A stretch of 20,693 bases of DNA from Clostridiales bacterium (GTDB lineage Bacteria; Bacillota; Clostridia; Oscillospirales; Acutalibacteraceae): contig JAJQGZ010000019.1 in the NCBI GenBank assembly GCA_021200075.1, positions 2,462-23,154 of the forward strand, read 5' to 3'. The position numbers were made by a program, and so were the translations under genes. The notes below the pieces were generated by a model. That model saw nothing but the letters and a program-made list of their open reading frames with translations, had not been told where the DNA came from and made no database searches. Positions 1-8,767 of the stretch are shown piece by piece (within the stretch, counting starts at the first letter, position 1; every line of letters starts with the position of its first letter).

Positions 1-72
1 GAAGAAAAAAGAGTGAGTGATTACCCGATTTTTCTTTAAAGACGTTTAAAGATATTAAGGATATTGTTTGAT

Positions 73-1371
73 ATGAAATTTAAAGTTTTGGGAGCGGGTC
101 TTGCAGGTGTTGAAGCCGCTTGGCAGATTGCAAACGCAGGCTTTGATGTTAGCCTGTATGAGATGAAACCGCTCAAAAGATCGCCCGCTCATAAATCCGA
201 TTTATTCGCAGAGCTTGTATGCTCCAATTCGCTCAAAGCCTCTCGCATCGACAGCGCCGCAGGACTTCTTAAAGAAGAAATGTACCGTCTCGGCTCTCTT
301 GCGGTTAAAGTCGCAAGAGATTGCTCGATTCCTGCCGGCGGAGCTCTTGCGGTCGATCGTGAACTGTTTTCAAAAAAAGTTACCGAAGCCGTCACCTCTC
401 ACCCTAATATCGAGGTTATTCACGAGGTTGTAGAAAAGCTTGAATACGACGGCGATACGGTTGTCATTATTGCCACCGGGCCGCTGACGGACGGAGCGCT
501 TGCCGAAAGTATAAGCGAGCTTACCGGCGACTATCTTTCGTTTTACGATGCGGAGACTCCGATTGTCACGGCGCAGAGCATTGATATGAACAGGGCGTTT
601 GCCGCTTCAAGATACGACAGGGGCGGCGAGGACGATTATATAAATTGCTCGTTTAATAAAGCGGAGTACGAAGATTTTATCGGCGAACTTGTCAATGCGC
701 AGAGTGCCGTTCTTCACGATTTTGATGTTTACGAGGGCTGTATGCCTATTGAAAAGCTTGCAAAAAGAGGAATTGATGCACCTCGCTTCGGGCCTATGAA
801 ACCCGTAGGTCTTACAGACCCGAGGACAAATCGCAGACCTTGGGCGTGCGTTCAGCTTCGCAGGGAAAACAGCAAGGGTACAATGTTTAATCTTGTCGGT
901 TTTCAGACTAATCTCAAATTCGGCGAGCAGAAAAGAGTATTTTCGATGATACCGGGTCTTGAAAATGCTGAGTTTGTCAGATACGGCGTTATGCACAGGA
1001 ATTCCTTTATTGATTCCCCACGGCTTTTAAATCCCGATTTCAGCCTCAGAAAAAATAGTAATATATTCTTTGCAGGTCAGATTACCGGCGTCGAGGGATA
1101 TATGGAGTCCGCCGGCAGCGGAATCCTTGCAGGCATTAATGCGGTAAGGCTTGCCATTGGCAAGGCTCCGTTTATTCTTGAAAATGTCACTATGCTCGGT
1201 ACGCTCAGCGAATATATAAGCGATCCGAGCGTTAAAAAATTTCAACCTATGGGGGCAAATTTCGGCGTACTGCCTCCTTTGAAAGAAAAGATAAGAGATA
1301 AAAGACAACGATATTCCGCTCTTGCCGAAAGGGCACTCAAATCGCTGCAAAATTCATCGGAGAATATGTGA
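73..1371 (+). CDS. trmFO: TrmFO, folate/FAD-dependent tRNA (uracil-54-C5)-methyltransferase
   Basis: Makes 5-methyluridine at position 54 of the tRNA T-loop in the cytoplasm, with methylenetetrahydrofolate as carbon donor and FADH2 as reductant (family knowledge). The 432-residue protein has the FAD-binding glycine motif at residues 5-12 (VLGAGLAG). Cys50 (in ELVCSNSLK) and Cys223 (in EGCMPIE) match the two conserved family cysteines. The C-terminal part carries the typical AGQITGVEGYMESAGSG segment. Length is normal for the family. A frame-open TTG lies at 64, but the AAGG at 57-60 is too close to it; it suits the ATG at 73, which also begins the canonical N-terminus. The stop overlaps the plsX start (TGATG), implying translational coupling. 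In related bacteria trmFO commonly follows topA; only about 70 bases are visible upstream, so this cannot be checked here. Confidence 0.95.
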   Translation: MKFKVLGAGLAGVEAAWQIANAGFDVSLYEMKPLKRSPAHKSDLFAELVCSNSLKASRIDSAAGLLKEEMYRLGSLAVKVARDCSIPAGGALAVDRELFSKKVTEAVTSHPNIEVIHEVVEKLEYDGDTVVIIATGPLTDGALAESISELTGDYLSFYDAETPIVTAQSIDMNRAFAASRYDRGGEDDYINCSFNKAEYEDFIGELVNAQSAVLHDFDVYEGCMPIEKLAKRGIDAPRFGPMKPVGLTDPRTNRRPWACVQLRRENSKGTMFNLVGFQTNLKFGEQKRVFSMIPGLENAEFVRYGVMHRNSFIDSPRLLNPDFSLRKNSNIFFAGQITGVEGYMESAGSGILAGINAVRLAIGKAPFILENVTMLGTLSEYISDPSVKKFQPMGANFGVLPPLKEKIRDKRQRYSALAERALKSLQNSSENM

Positions 1372-2390
1372 TGAAAATTATAGTTGACGCTTTCGGCGGA
1401 GACAATGCTCCGCTTGAAATTATCAAAGGTACAATGCTTGCCGTTGACGAGTACGGTATAGAAGTCGTGCTTGTCGGCGATGAAAACAAAATAAAAGCTT
1501 GTGCCGAGAAAAATAAAATCACACTTAAAAATACTCGAATTGTCGATGCTTCGGATATTATAACTATGAGCGACGACCCTAAGTCCGTGCTTAAAGAAAA
1601 GGCGGATTCTTCAATGTCCGTAGGCTTCAGGCTTTTAAACGAGGGCGAGGGAGATGCGTTTGTAAGCGCCGGCAACACGGGAGCCGTAACCGTCGGCTCA
1701 ACGCTTATTACAAAGCGTATCAAGGGTGTAAAACGCCCTGCTATCGCCACCGTTATGCCGACTACCGATAAGCCGATTCTTTTTATGGACTGCGGAGCAA
1801 ATTCCGTGTGCAGAGCTGAATTTTTAAATCAATTCGGCTTTATGGGCAGTCTCTATATGAAATGTATATTGGGCTGTGATTCTCCCCGTGTTGCTCTTGC
1901 CAATAACGGTACTGAGGAAAGCAAGGGTACTCCTATGGTTAAAGAAGCGTATGAGCTTATGAAGAAAGCGCCGTATAATTTCATCGGCAATATCGAGGGC
2001 AGACGCATACCGTTCGGCGATGCAGATGTTGTTGTTGCGGACGGCTTTACCGGCAATCTCATACTCAAAATGTATGAGGGTGTTGCAAAAGTTTTGATGA
2101 ACTCTCTCAAGGACGCTTTTATGAAAAATGCCGTCACAAAACTTTCTTATCTTCTTGCAAAAAGCGGTATCGACGATATGAAAAAGCAGTTTGATTACAA
2201 GGAGTACGGCGGAGCGGTAATGCTTGGAGTTAAAAAGCCGGTTATCAAAGCTCACGGTTCGTCGGACGCTCGCACATTTAAAAATGCGATTAAGCAGGCT
2301 GTATGGTTTATTCAAAACGACTTTACAGAAAAAATCGAGGAGGCTTTCTCCGAACAGTCAGACGCAGGCAAAGCAACAAAGGAAGTTTGA
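1371..2390 (+). CDS. plsX: PlsX, phosphate acyltransferase (acyl-ACP:phosphate)
   Basis: Converts acyl-ACP and phosphate to acyl-phosphate, the donor used by PlsY to acylate glycerol-3-phosphate; this is the first step of phospholipid synthesis in most Gram-positives, at the membrane face (family knowledge). The 339-residue protein opens with the family signature IIVDAFGGDNAP and has MDCGAN, ALANNGTEE and VVADGFTGN segments typical of PlsX. GGAGA at 1359-1363 lies 7 bases before ATG 1371, so that start is preferred over the GTG at 1368. The ATG shares a base with the trmFO stop. The next gene, rnc, starts 2 bases after the stop. An acpP gene, which often sits between plsX and rnc in relatives, is absent. 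Confidence 0.95.
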   Translation: MKIIVDAFGGDNAPLEIIKGTMLAVDEYGIEVVLVGDENKIKACAEKNKITLKNTRIVDASDIITMSDDPKSVLKEKADSSMSVGFRLLNEGEGDAFVSAGNTGAVTVGSTLITKRIKGVKRPAIATVMPTTDKPILFMDCGANSVCRAEFLNQFGFMGSLYMKCILGCDSPRVALANNGTEESKGTPMVKEAYELMKKAPYNFIGNIEGRRIPFGDADVVVADGFTGNLILKMYEGVAKVLMNSLKDAFMKNAVTKLSYLLAKSGIDDMKKQFDYKEYGGAVMLGVKKPVIKAHGSSDARTFKNAIKQAVWFIQNDFTEKIEEAFSEQSDAGKATKEV

Positions 2391-2392
2391 TT

Positions 2393-3076
2393 ATGAAAGA
2401 ATTGCAAAATGCAATAAACTATCATTTTAAAGATAAAAATATTTTGATTCAGGCGCTTACCCACTCCTCATTTGCCAATGAGACTCACGATAGTGTAAAG
2501 GTTCAGTCAAACGAAAGGCTTGAATTTTTGGGTGATGCCGTGGTGTCAATCGTTACCGCTTCATATTTGTTTTTTAAATTTCCGAATATGCAAGAGGGTC
2601 AGCTTACATAGCTTAAAGCCTCTCTCATATGTACCGAAGCACTGTCAGGCTATGCTGAGCAGATAGATCTCGGCAAAAAGATTATTTTCGGCAAAAGTGC
2701 CGTTAAAGGTCAGGCATGGAATAACGCAAGTATGCTTGAAAATACATTTGAAGCGTTGACCGGAGCAATTTATCTTGACGGCGGCTTTGAAGAAGCGGAG
2801 ACTTTTTTGCTCAGCTTTTTGACTCCTGCCGTGGAAAATCACGCTGTCAGATTCAAGGATTATAAAACTATGCTTCAGGAAGCGGTACAGAGTGACAGCA
2901 AAATTACTGTCAGATATGAAATAATCGGCGAGAGCGGGCCAGACCACGACAAACGCTTTTCGGTGCAGGCTCTTTCCGGCAATAAGGTTATCGGTACGGG
3001 CGACGGAAAAACAAAAAAAGGAGCGGAGCAAAATGCGGCTAAAAACGCAATGATGCTTCTCGGTTACACAGTATGA
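2393..3076 (+). pseudogene. rnc: RNase III frame interrupted by an in-frame TAG at codon 73
   Basis: Ribonuclease III cuts double-stranded RNA (rRNA precursors, antisense duplexes) as a homodimer. The whole frame would encode 227 residues, the usual length. It shows the signature NERLEFLGDAV at codons 40-50, the second catalytic segment TFEALTGAIYLDGG from codon 118 with Glu120, and a C-terminal dsRNA-binding domain (about codons 160-226, ending with a KKGAEQNAAKNAM-type helix). TAG at 2609-2611 falls in EGQLT-stop-LKASL; Bacillus subtilis RNase III has EGDLTKLRA there, so one A-to-T change of AAG explains it. Without readthrough the product is a 72-residue stub lacking Glu120 and RNA binding. 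The next in-frame ATG is 2732 (codon 114), too late to restore an enzyme. The codon aligned with the usual metal-binding Asp of ADxFEA is Asn117. The gene starts 2 bases after plsX; its final ATGA overlaps the next start. True nonsense mutation, amber readthrough or base error are all possible. Confidence 0.85.
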
Positions 3077-4044
3077 AAAAAGGAAATATCAGTATATTTG
3101 TTACTCACAGCGGCTGTCCGTGCCAATGTTCTTTTTGCAATCAAAAAATCATTACCGGCAAGAGCGTACAGCCCACTGCAAGCGATGTCGATTCTGCGGT
3201 TGAAACCGCACTTAAAAGAAGCAGCTATGATTATGAAATTGCTTTTTTCGGTGGTTCGTTTACCGCAATTGACAGGGAATATATGCTTTCGCTTCTCACA
3301 AGTGCCTATAAGTATGTTAAAAGCGGTCAGGTCGGCGGAATCAGGATTTCAACCCGCCCCGATTGTATTGATGAAGAGGTGCTTTCGCTTCTCAAATCCC
3401 ACGGCGTTACGAGCATTGAACTCGGTGTACAAAGTATGGACGACGGTGTTCTTGAAGCAAACAAACGGGGTCATACCGCCGAGGATGTTGTAAACGCCTG
3501 CTCGCTTATCACCTCATACAGATTTGAACTCGGATTGCAGATGATGACGGGACTTTATACCGATACTCACGATAAATCAATTGAAACCGCTCGGAAAATC
3601 ATTGAGTTAAAGCCCAATACCGTCAGGATTTATCCCACGGTTGTGCTTAAAGATACATATCTTGCCGAGCTTTATCTTTCCGGTGAGTATAAGCCGCTTA
3701 ACGCCGACGATTCCGCCGAGCTTTGCGCTGAGCTTGTTCCTATGTTTGAAAATGCGGGTATTAAAATCATAAGGCTCGGTCTTCATTCAAGCAAGGATAT
3801 TAAAGAAAATATGCTCGCAGGCGGATTTCACGATTCATTCGGCGAGCTTGTAAGGTCTCGCATACTTGTCAATAAAATACTTGCCCTGCCGCCCGGCGAT
3901 TATCGGGTCTTTGTCAATTCAAGGGCGATTTCAAGGCTTAAGGGCAATAACAAAAGCAATATTTATCTCCTTATGGAGAGAGGATACAATATAAAAATCA
4001 TCATCGACAATTCTCTTGATATTGATGAACTGAGGATAAAATAA
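3073..4044 (+). CDS. Elp3-like radical SAM protein, function unassigned
   Basis: A 323-residue radical SAM protein. The cluster-binding CxxxCxxC motif is Cys15, Cys19 and Cys22 in the context HSGCPCQCSFCNQ. AFFGGSFTA (about residues 57-65) and ELGVQSMDD (about 116-124) correspond to the S-adenosylmethionine-contacting segments seen in the Elp3/HemN-like group. There is no GNAT acetyltransferase domain after the radical SAM core, unlike full Elp3. The order rnc-radical SAM-smc is common in Clostridia, but to my knowledge the family member at this spot has no assigned reaction; an RNA-modifying role is only a guess from neighbours. The ATG overlaps the rnc stop (ATGA), with no strong Shine-Dalgarno, suggesting coupling. 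If rnc translation stops early at 2609, initiation here could suffer. Confidence 0.85.
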   Translation: MKKGNISIFVTHSGCPCQCSFCNQKIITGKSVQPTASDVDSAVETALKRSSYDYEIAFFGGSFTAIDREYMLSLLTSAYKYVKSGQVGGIRISTRPDCIDEEVLSLLKSHGVTSIELGVQSMDDGVLEANKRGHTAEDVVNACSLITSYRFELGLQMMTGLYTDTHDKSIETARKIIELKPNTVRIYPTVVLKDTYLAELYLSGEYKPLNADDSAELCAELVPMFENAGIKIIRLGLHSSKDIKENMLAGGFHDSFGELVRSRILVNKILALPPGDYRVFVNSRAISRLKGNNKSNIYLLMERGYNIKIIIDNSLDIDELRIK

Positions 4045-7000
4045 TGGTATTAAAAACACTTGAAATGCAGGGCTTCAAGTCCTTCCCCGATAAAACGGTA
4101 CTCAACTTCGGCTCTGGTATTACGGCGGTTGTCGGGCCTAACGGCTCGGGCAAAAGCAATATAGCGGCCGCAGTACGCTGGGTACTCGGCGAGACGAGTA
4201 CAAAATCCCTGCGTGGTTCAAAAATGGAAGATGTCATATTCGGCGGAACTTCGGCTCGTAAAGCTCTCGGCTTTGCCCAGGTTCAGCTTACGCTTGACAA
4301 CTGCGACCGCACACTTAAGGACAAGGGAGATATCGTCACTGTTACAAGGCGGCATTACCGTTCGGGTGAAAGCGAGTATAAGATTGATTCCGAAAGCGTC
4401 AGACGGCGTGATATTCACGAACTTTTTATGGATACGGGTCTCGGCTCGAGCGGATATTCAATGGTCGGCCAGGGTAAGATCGACTCCATTCTTTCGCAAA
4501 AAAACGAGGACAGGCGCGAGCTTTTTGAAGAAGCGGCGGGTATTTCATTTTTCCGCCATAAGAGGACGGATGCGTCAAGACGGCTTGACCAGGCGCAGGA
4601 AAATCTTGTCAGGCTTCTTGATATTCTCGGCGAGCTTGAAAGCCGTGTTGAACCGCTTAAAAAGCAGAGTGAAAAGGCACAGAAATTCATTGAACTTTCC
4701 GATGAGAAAAAGACTCTTGAAATAGGTGTTTGGCTCAACAAGATAAACCGCTTTACAAACGAACTCAGGGAGCAGGAGCATAAAACCGATGCTCTCAGCG
4801 CTTCATACGATGTGTGCGAAAAGGAGCTTAAAGATATTGCCGAGGAGGTTGAAAAAATCGCCGAGGATACCGCTTCGATAAATATGCTTATCGAGCAGAT
4901 AAGATCCGCTTCAAAAGCATACGAGGACGAAGCTGCTCACAAAGAAAGCGACGCTACCGTAATCGAAGCCACAATTTCTCATAATAACGATACTATTCAA
5001 AGGCTCAAAAACGACATCGACAGTGCCGACAGCGCAGGTGCTTCCATTGATGCACAGATCAAGAAAAAGAATAATTCCATAGAAGAAAATGAACTTTTAG
5101 CTCAGCAAAAAAGAAGCGAGCTTCAGTCCGTTACCGAGCAGATGAATAATCTGATTTCATCAAACGAGGAATATTCAAAGCTCTCAATAGAGCTTAATCA
5201 AAAGATCAACGCTCTTTCTCTCAAGCTTTCGGATTGCCGAGTAAAATACTCCCGCGCCGTTTCATCAGCGCAGGAGATTGAATCTCGCCAAAGCGTTGTT
5301 GACGCTTCCATAAGCGAGCGTGAAAAAGAAATTGAACTCACTCAAAAGCAAAAGGAAGAAAGCACCGAAAATCTTAAAACGCTCAATGCCCGAATTGACG
5401 AAAACAATAATTCCCTGTCGGGCTATCAAATCAAATTGGAAAGCAAGACGAATAAAGTCCAAAAGATAAAGGACAAGCTCGACAGCGTTAATAACGAGCT
5501 TATGCAAAAGCAGTCCCGTGCAAGGATGCTTCTCGACCTTGAAAAAAATATGGAGGGCTATTCGAGTGCCGTAAAGGCGGTTATTAAGCAGTCGCAAAGC
5601 AAGGCACTTTCAGGTATTCACGGAGTTTTGTCACGGCTTATATCCGTTGATAACGAATATTCCGTAGCACTTGAGATTGCGCTCGGTGCCGCTATGCAAA
5701 ATATTGTCACAAGCAATGAAACGGATGCAAAGCGTGCAATTTATTATCTTAAAAATAACCGTCTCGGCAGAGCAACCTTTTTGCCGGTATCCGCCGTTAA
5801 ACCGAGAACGCTTGACGAAAAGGGGCTTGATGATAATTTCGGCTTTGTTGCAGTCGCAAGCGATCTTGTTAAATGCGATAAGCAGTATTCCGATATAATA
5901 TCAAATCTACTCGGCAGAGTTGTAATAGTCGAGGATATGGATTGTGCAATTGGTATTTCAAAAAGATATTCCAATCGCCTTAAGCTTGTAACCCTTGACG
6001 GTCAGGTAATCAATCCCGGCGGTTCGATGACGGGCGGTTCGCAGTCAAAGGGAGCCGGCATACTTTCCCGAGGAAATCAAATTGACGAGCTTAACGCACA
6101 GGCAGCTGAGCTTCAAAAAGAGCTTGATAAGCTGAAAACCGAATATAAAGCCGCCGTTGAGGACGCTAATTTTTCCGCCTCTCAGCTTCAGGGCGCACAA
6201 GCGGATCTTCAGCAGGCTAAGGAGGAGCTTATCAGAGCGCAGGGCGAGAACAGGCTTATCTGCGAAAAGCTTGATTCTCTTCTTGCAAACAAAAGGTCGC
6301 TTGAAAATGAAAAATCATCTTCTGTTCAAAGAATTACCGCTCTTGAAAGCGAGCGTATTCAGTCGGAAAAGGATATTGCTCTTATTGAAGCCAATATTCA
6401 AAATGCCGAATCTCAGCTTCAAAACGCAATGGGCAGTGCGCAGGAGATTAACGATAAAAGAGAGACTTACCGCCAAAAGAGCGAGGAAATCAATCTCACG
6501 TTTGTAACCCTTGCAAAGGATACGGAAAGCGCAAGGATTTCCGTTGAAGAACTCAAACAGAGGAAAAGCACCGAGTCGGATAAAATGAAGTCTATAGAAA
6601 GTGAAATCAATTCTATAAGCGACAAAAATAAAGAGCTTACTCTTTCCGCCGAAAAAATCAGGCTTGACGCTAAAAAGCTCAGGGAGCAGGCAAAGCAGTC
6701 CGACGATGAAATCACGCTTCAAATCAATCGCAGAAACGATATTGAAAAACACACAGCCGAGCTGAGAAATCTTGAAAAGGAAAAGAATCTCGACCGTGAA
6801 AAGCTCTCGGGCGAGCTTGTAAGGCTTGAAGAAAGAAAGCTTACAATGCAAAAGGAGTACGATGAGCTTAACAATATGCTCTTTGAGAAGTACGAGCTTA
6901 CAAGGCACGATGCGCAGGCACTCAACATTGTTATCGACGATATGCCGCGGGCAAAGAAAAGACTGCTTGAAATAAAATTAAAAATAAAATCTCTCGGTTC

Positions 7001-7616
7001 CATCAATGTCGGTGCTATAGAGGAATATAAAGAGATTTCGGAAAGATATGCTTTCTTGAAAGAGCAGATAGACGATGTTAAAAAGTCCAAATCCGAGCTT
7101 CTTAAAATAATTGAAGACCTCACCGCTTCAATGAGCGAAAAATTCCTTGCACAGTTTAATAAAATCGACGATGAATTTAAGGTGTGCTTTGCCGATTTCT
7201 TCGGCGGAGGAAAGGGCGAGCTTGTGCTTGAAGACGAGTCGAATTGCCTTGAATCTCCCATAGAAATTAAAATTCAGCCGCCCGGAAAATCCGTACAGAA
7301 TATAAACCTGTTCTCCGGCGGAGAAAAATCTCTTGCCGCAATGGCTCTGCTTTTCAGCGTACTAAAGGTTCAGCCTGCACCGTTTTGTATTTATGACGAG
7401 GTTGAAGCCGCTCTTGACGATGTCAATGTTGAGCGTTTTGCCAAGTATATGCGTAAGATGACGGATAAAACGCAGTTCATTTCCATAACACACAGACGGG
7501 GTACTATGGAGGAAGCCGATGTCCTTTACGGCGTTACTATGCAGGAAAAGGGCGTTTCAAAGCTGATTGAACTTCAAACTGCGGAGTTTGCGGCTCAAAT
7601 GGGACTTGAGGAATAG
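4044..7616 (+). CDS. smc: SMC chromosome-condensation ATPase
   Basis: Core subunit of the bacterial condensin-like Smc-ScpAB complex, which compacts and helps segregate the chromosome (family knowledge). The 1190-residue length is standard. The N-terminal head has Walker A GPNGSGKS at residues 31-38 and a VLGETS segment. Two long Glu/Lys/Gln-rich coiled coils (about 165-500 and 670-1000) flank a hinge at about 505-665 that ends in a glycine-rich GGSMTGGS turn. The C-terminal head carries the ABC signature LFSGGEKS (about 1089-1096), Walker B with catalytic Glu in FCIYDEVEAALDD, and a late ITHRRGTME segment. GAGG at 4032-4035 is 8 bases from the ATG, which shares its A with the upstream stop (TAATG). 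The gene ends with TAG, showing that TAG serves as an ordinary stop in this genome. Confidence 0.97.
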   Translation: MVLKTLEMQGFKSFPDKTVLNFGSGITAVVGPNGSGKSNIAAAVRWVLGETSTKSLRGSKMEDVIFGGTSARKALGFAQVQLTLDNCDRTLKDKGDIVTVTRRHYRSGESEYKIDSESVRRRDIHELFMDTGLGSSGYSMVGQGKIDSILSQKNEDRRELFEEAAGISFFRHKRTDASRRLDQAQENLVRLLDILGELESRVEPLKKQSEKAQKFIELSDEKKTLEIGVWLNKINRFTNELREQEHKTDALSASYDVCEKELKDIAEEVEKIAEDTASINMLIEQIRSASKAYEDEAAHKESDATVIEATISHNNDTIQRLKNDIDSADSAGASIDAQIKKKNNSIEENELLAQQKRSELQSVTEQMNNLISSNEEYSKLSIELNQKINALSLKLSDCRVKYSRAVSSAQEIESRQSVVDASISEREKEIELTQKQKEESTENLKTLNARIDENNNSLSGYQIKLESKTNKVQKIKDKLDSVNNELMQKQSRARMLLDLEKNMEGYSSAVKAVIKQSQSKALSGIHGVLSRLISVDNEYSVALEIALGAAMQNIVTSNETDAKRAIYYLKNNRLGRATFLPVSAVKPRTLDEKGLDDNFGFVAVASDLVKCDKQYSDIISNLLGRVVIVEDMDCAIGISKRYSNRLKLVTLDGQVINPGGSMTGGSQSKGAGILSRGNQIDELNAQAAELQKELDKLKTEYKAAVEDANFSASQLQGAQADLQQAKEELIRAQGENRLICEKLDSLLANKRSLENEKSSSVQRITALESERIQSEKDIALIEANIQNAESQLQNAMGSAQEINDKRETYRQKSEEINLTFVTLAKDTESARISVEELKQRKSTESDKMKSIESEINSISDKNKELTLSAEKIRLDAKKLREQAKQSDDEITLQINRRNDIEKHTAELRNLEKEKNLDREKLSGELVRLEERKLTMQKEYDELNNMLFEKYELTRHDAQALNIVIDDMPRAKKRLLEIKLKIKSLGSINVGAIEEYKEISERYAFLKEQIDDVKKSKSELLKIIEDLTASMSEKFLAQFNKIDDEFKVCFADFFGGGKGELVLEDESNCLESPIEIKIQPPGKSVQNINLFSGGEKSLAAMALLFSVLKVQPAPFCIYDEVEAALDDVNVERFAKYMRKMTDKTQFISITHRRGTMEEADVLYGVTMQEKGVSKLIELQTAEFAAQMGLEE

Positions 7617-7647
7617 ACGATAATAAATAAAAGAAAAGGAAGATATA

Positions 7648-8613
7648 ATGGGTATTTTTGATGTTTTTAAACGAGGACTTAAAAAAACAAGGGACGAGGG
7701 TATCACCGCCCAAATGGACGAGGTTATCGAATCCCACGAGAAAATAACAGACGAGCTTTTTGACGAGCTTGAAGAAATACTTATTATGGGCGATGTCGGC
7801 ATGAATACCGCCGAAAGGATTATAAGCAACCTTAAAGCAAAAATTGAAAACGACAGGATAACCGATGTTAAGCAGGTCAGGGAAACTATGAAAGATATAG
7901 TTTCCGGTATCGTATGGGGCGGCAGCTATTTAAGGCTTCGCACAAAGCCGTCGGTTATACTTGTTATCGGCGTAAACGGCGTAGGCAAAACAACAACTAT
8001 CGGTAAGCTTGCAATGCGGCTTAAAGAGCAGAACAGAAAGGTCATACTCGGCGCCGCCGATACATTCAGAGCCGCCGCAATTGAACAGCTACAGGTGTGG
8101 GCGGACAGAGCGCAGGTTGACCTTATAAAGCACGCCGAGGGTTCAGATCCCGCTTCCGTTGTGTACGATACTATCCAAGCCGGAAAGGCGAGGGGAAGCG
8201 ATATTATAATTATTGACACCGCCGGCAGACTTCATAATAAAAAGAACCTTATGGACGAGCTTAATAAAATCAGCCGTGTAATTGACAGGGAGCTTCCCGG
8301 CGCAACGAGGGAAACACTGCTTGTTCTCGATGCCACAACCGGTCAGAATGCCGTTAATCAGGCAAAGGACTTCAAGGAAGCGGCAGGCATAACGGGTATA
8401 ATTCTCACAAAGCTTGACGGAACCGCAAAGGGTGGCGTTGTTCTTGCGATAAATAACGAGCTTGATGTTCCCGTTAAATTTGTCGGTGTAGGCGAAGAGA
8501 TAGAGGATCTCCAACCGTTTGATGCCGACGCTTTTGCGAGTGCGCTTTTTGATACTAAAATTCCGGATGACGACAGGGAAATAGAAAACTTTATTTCCGA
8601 CGACGAAAAATAA
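7648..8613 (+). CDS. ftsY: FtsY, signal recognition particle receptor GTPase
   Basis: Membrane-associated SRP receptor that pairs with Ffh to deliver ribosome-nascent chain complexes to SecYEG. The 321-residue protein has a short N-terminal helix region typical of Gram-positive FtsY, an N domain of about 90 residues (with ELEEILIMGDVG), then the G domain: P-loop GVNGVGKTTT at 108-117, DTFRAAA at 138-144, DTAGR at 190-194 and TKLDGTAKGG at 254-263. The long acidic A domain of E. coli FtsY is absent, as in most Firmicutes. GGAAG at 7638-7642 precedes the ATG. The gene follows smc by 31 bases. An ylxM-ffh pair, often next in Firmicutes, is not present. Confidence 0.97.
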   Translation: MGIFDVFKRGLKKTRDEGITAQMDEVIESHEKITDELFDELEEILIMGDVGMNTAERIISNLKAKIENDRITDVKQVRETMKDIVSGIVWGGSYLRLRTKPSVILVIGVNGVGKTTTIGKLAMRLKEQNRKVILGAADTFRAAAIEQLQVWADRAQVDLIKHAEGSDPASVVYDTIQAGKARGSDIIIIDTAGRLHNKKNLMDELNKISRVIDRELPGATRETLLVLDATTGQNAVNQAKDFKEAAGITGIILTKLDGTAKGGVVLAINNELDVPVKFVGVGEEIEDLQPFDADAFASALFDTKIPDDDREIENFISDDEK

Positions 8614-8654
8614 CAGTATTAAGAAGAGATTAATAATAAAAATAATTTGTTTTA

Positions 8655-8670
8655 ATAATTTTAAAATTAT
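8655..8670. repeat. 16-base perfect palindrome between ftsY and rdgB
   Basis: ATAATTTTAAAATTAT reads the same on both strands. It lies in the 154-base AT-rich gap between ftsY and rdgB, the largest gap inside the housekeeping cluster. No T-run follows, so it is not a good intrinsic terminator. It could be an operator or simply a product of AT-rich composition. Confidence 0.35.
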
Positions 8671-8750
8671 GGAAAAAATAGCTGTACAAAGCATTGCACC
8701 GTATTGTAATATAGATATAACAAATATCAGTGCAGGTGTAAACGGCTATA

Positions 8751-8757
8751 GGAAAGG
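8751..8757 (+). promoter_or_regulatory. Ribosome binding site fixing the rdgB start
   Basis: GGAAAGG lies 10 bases before ATG 8768. It sits inside the longer open frame that begins at 8669 and only 1 base from another in-frame ATG at 8759. Its position, together with the family N-terminus, selects 8768 as the start. Confidence 0.7.
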
Positions 8758-8767
8758 TATGCAAATA

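Noticed and set aside
1..72. Possible C-terminal tail of an upstream gene (topA is a frequent neighbour of trmFO)
   Set aside because: Three frames are open for only 4-12 codons before a stop, and none has recognisable content. The TTTAAAGA direct repeat at 35-42 and 45-52 is too short to interpret.
1337..2315. Antisense open frames across plsX (137 and 163 codons)
   Set aside because: They mirror a conserved, clearly coding + strand gene and have no recognisable protein features.
2732..3076. Independent gene for the C-terminal half of RNase III
   Set aside because: ATG 2732 has no evident ribosome site and starts in the middle of the catalytic domain; it is better read as the remainder of the interrupted rnc.
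2393..3076. Stop-codon reassignment (TAG as sense codon) in this genome
   Set aside because: smc ends with TAG at 7614-7616 exactly at its expected length, and no other TAG interrupts a conserved gene here.
6315..6908. 197-codon open frame on the - strand inside smc
   Set aside because: Antisense shadow of the smc coiled-coil coding sequence; no ribosome site, and composition is fully explained by smc codon use.
8669..8767. 33-residue N-terminal extension of rdgB
   Set aside because: No ribosome site before 8669, no family counterpart, and a good Shine-Dalgarno lies inside it for ATG 8768.
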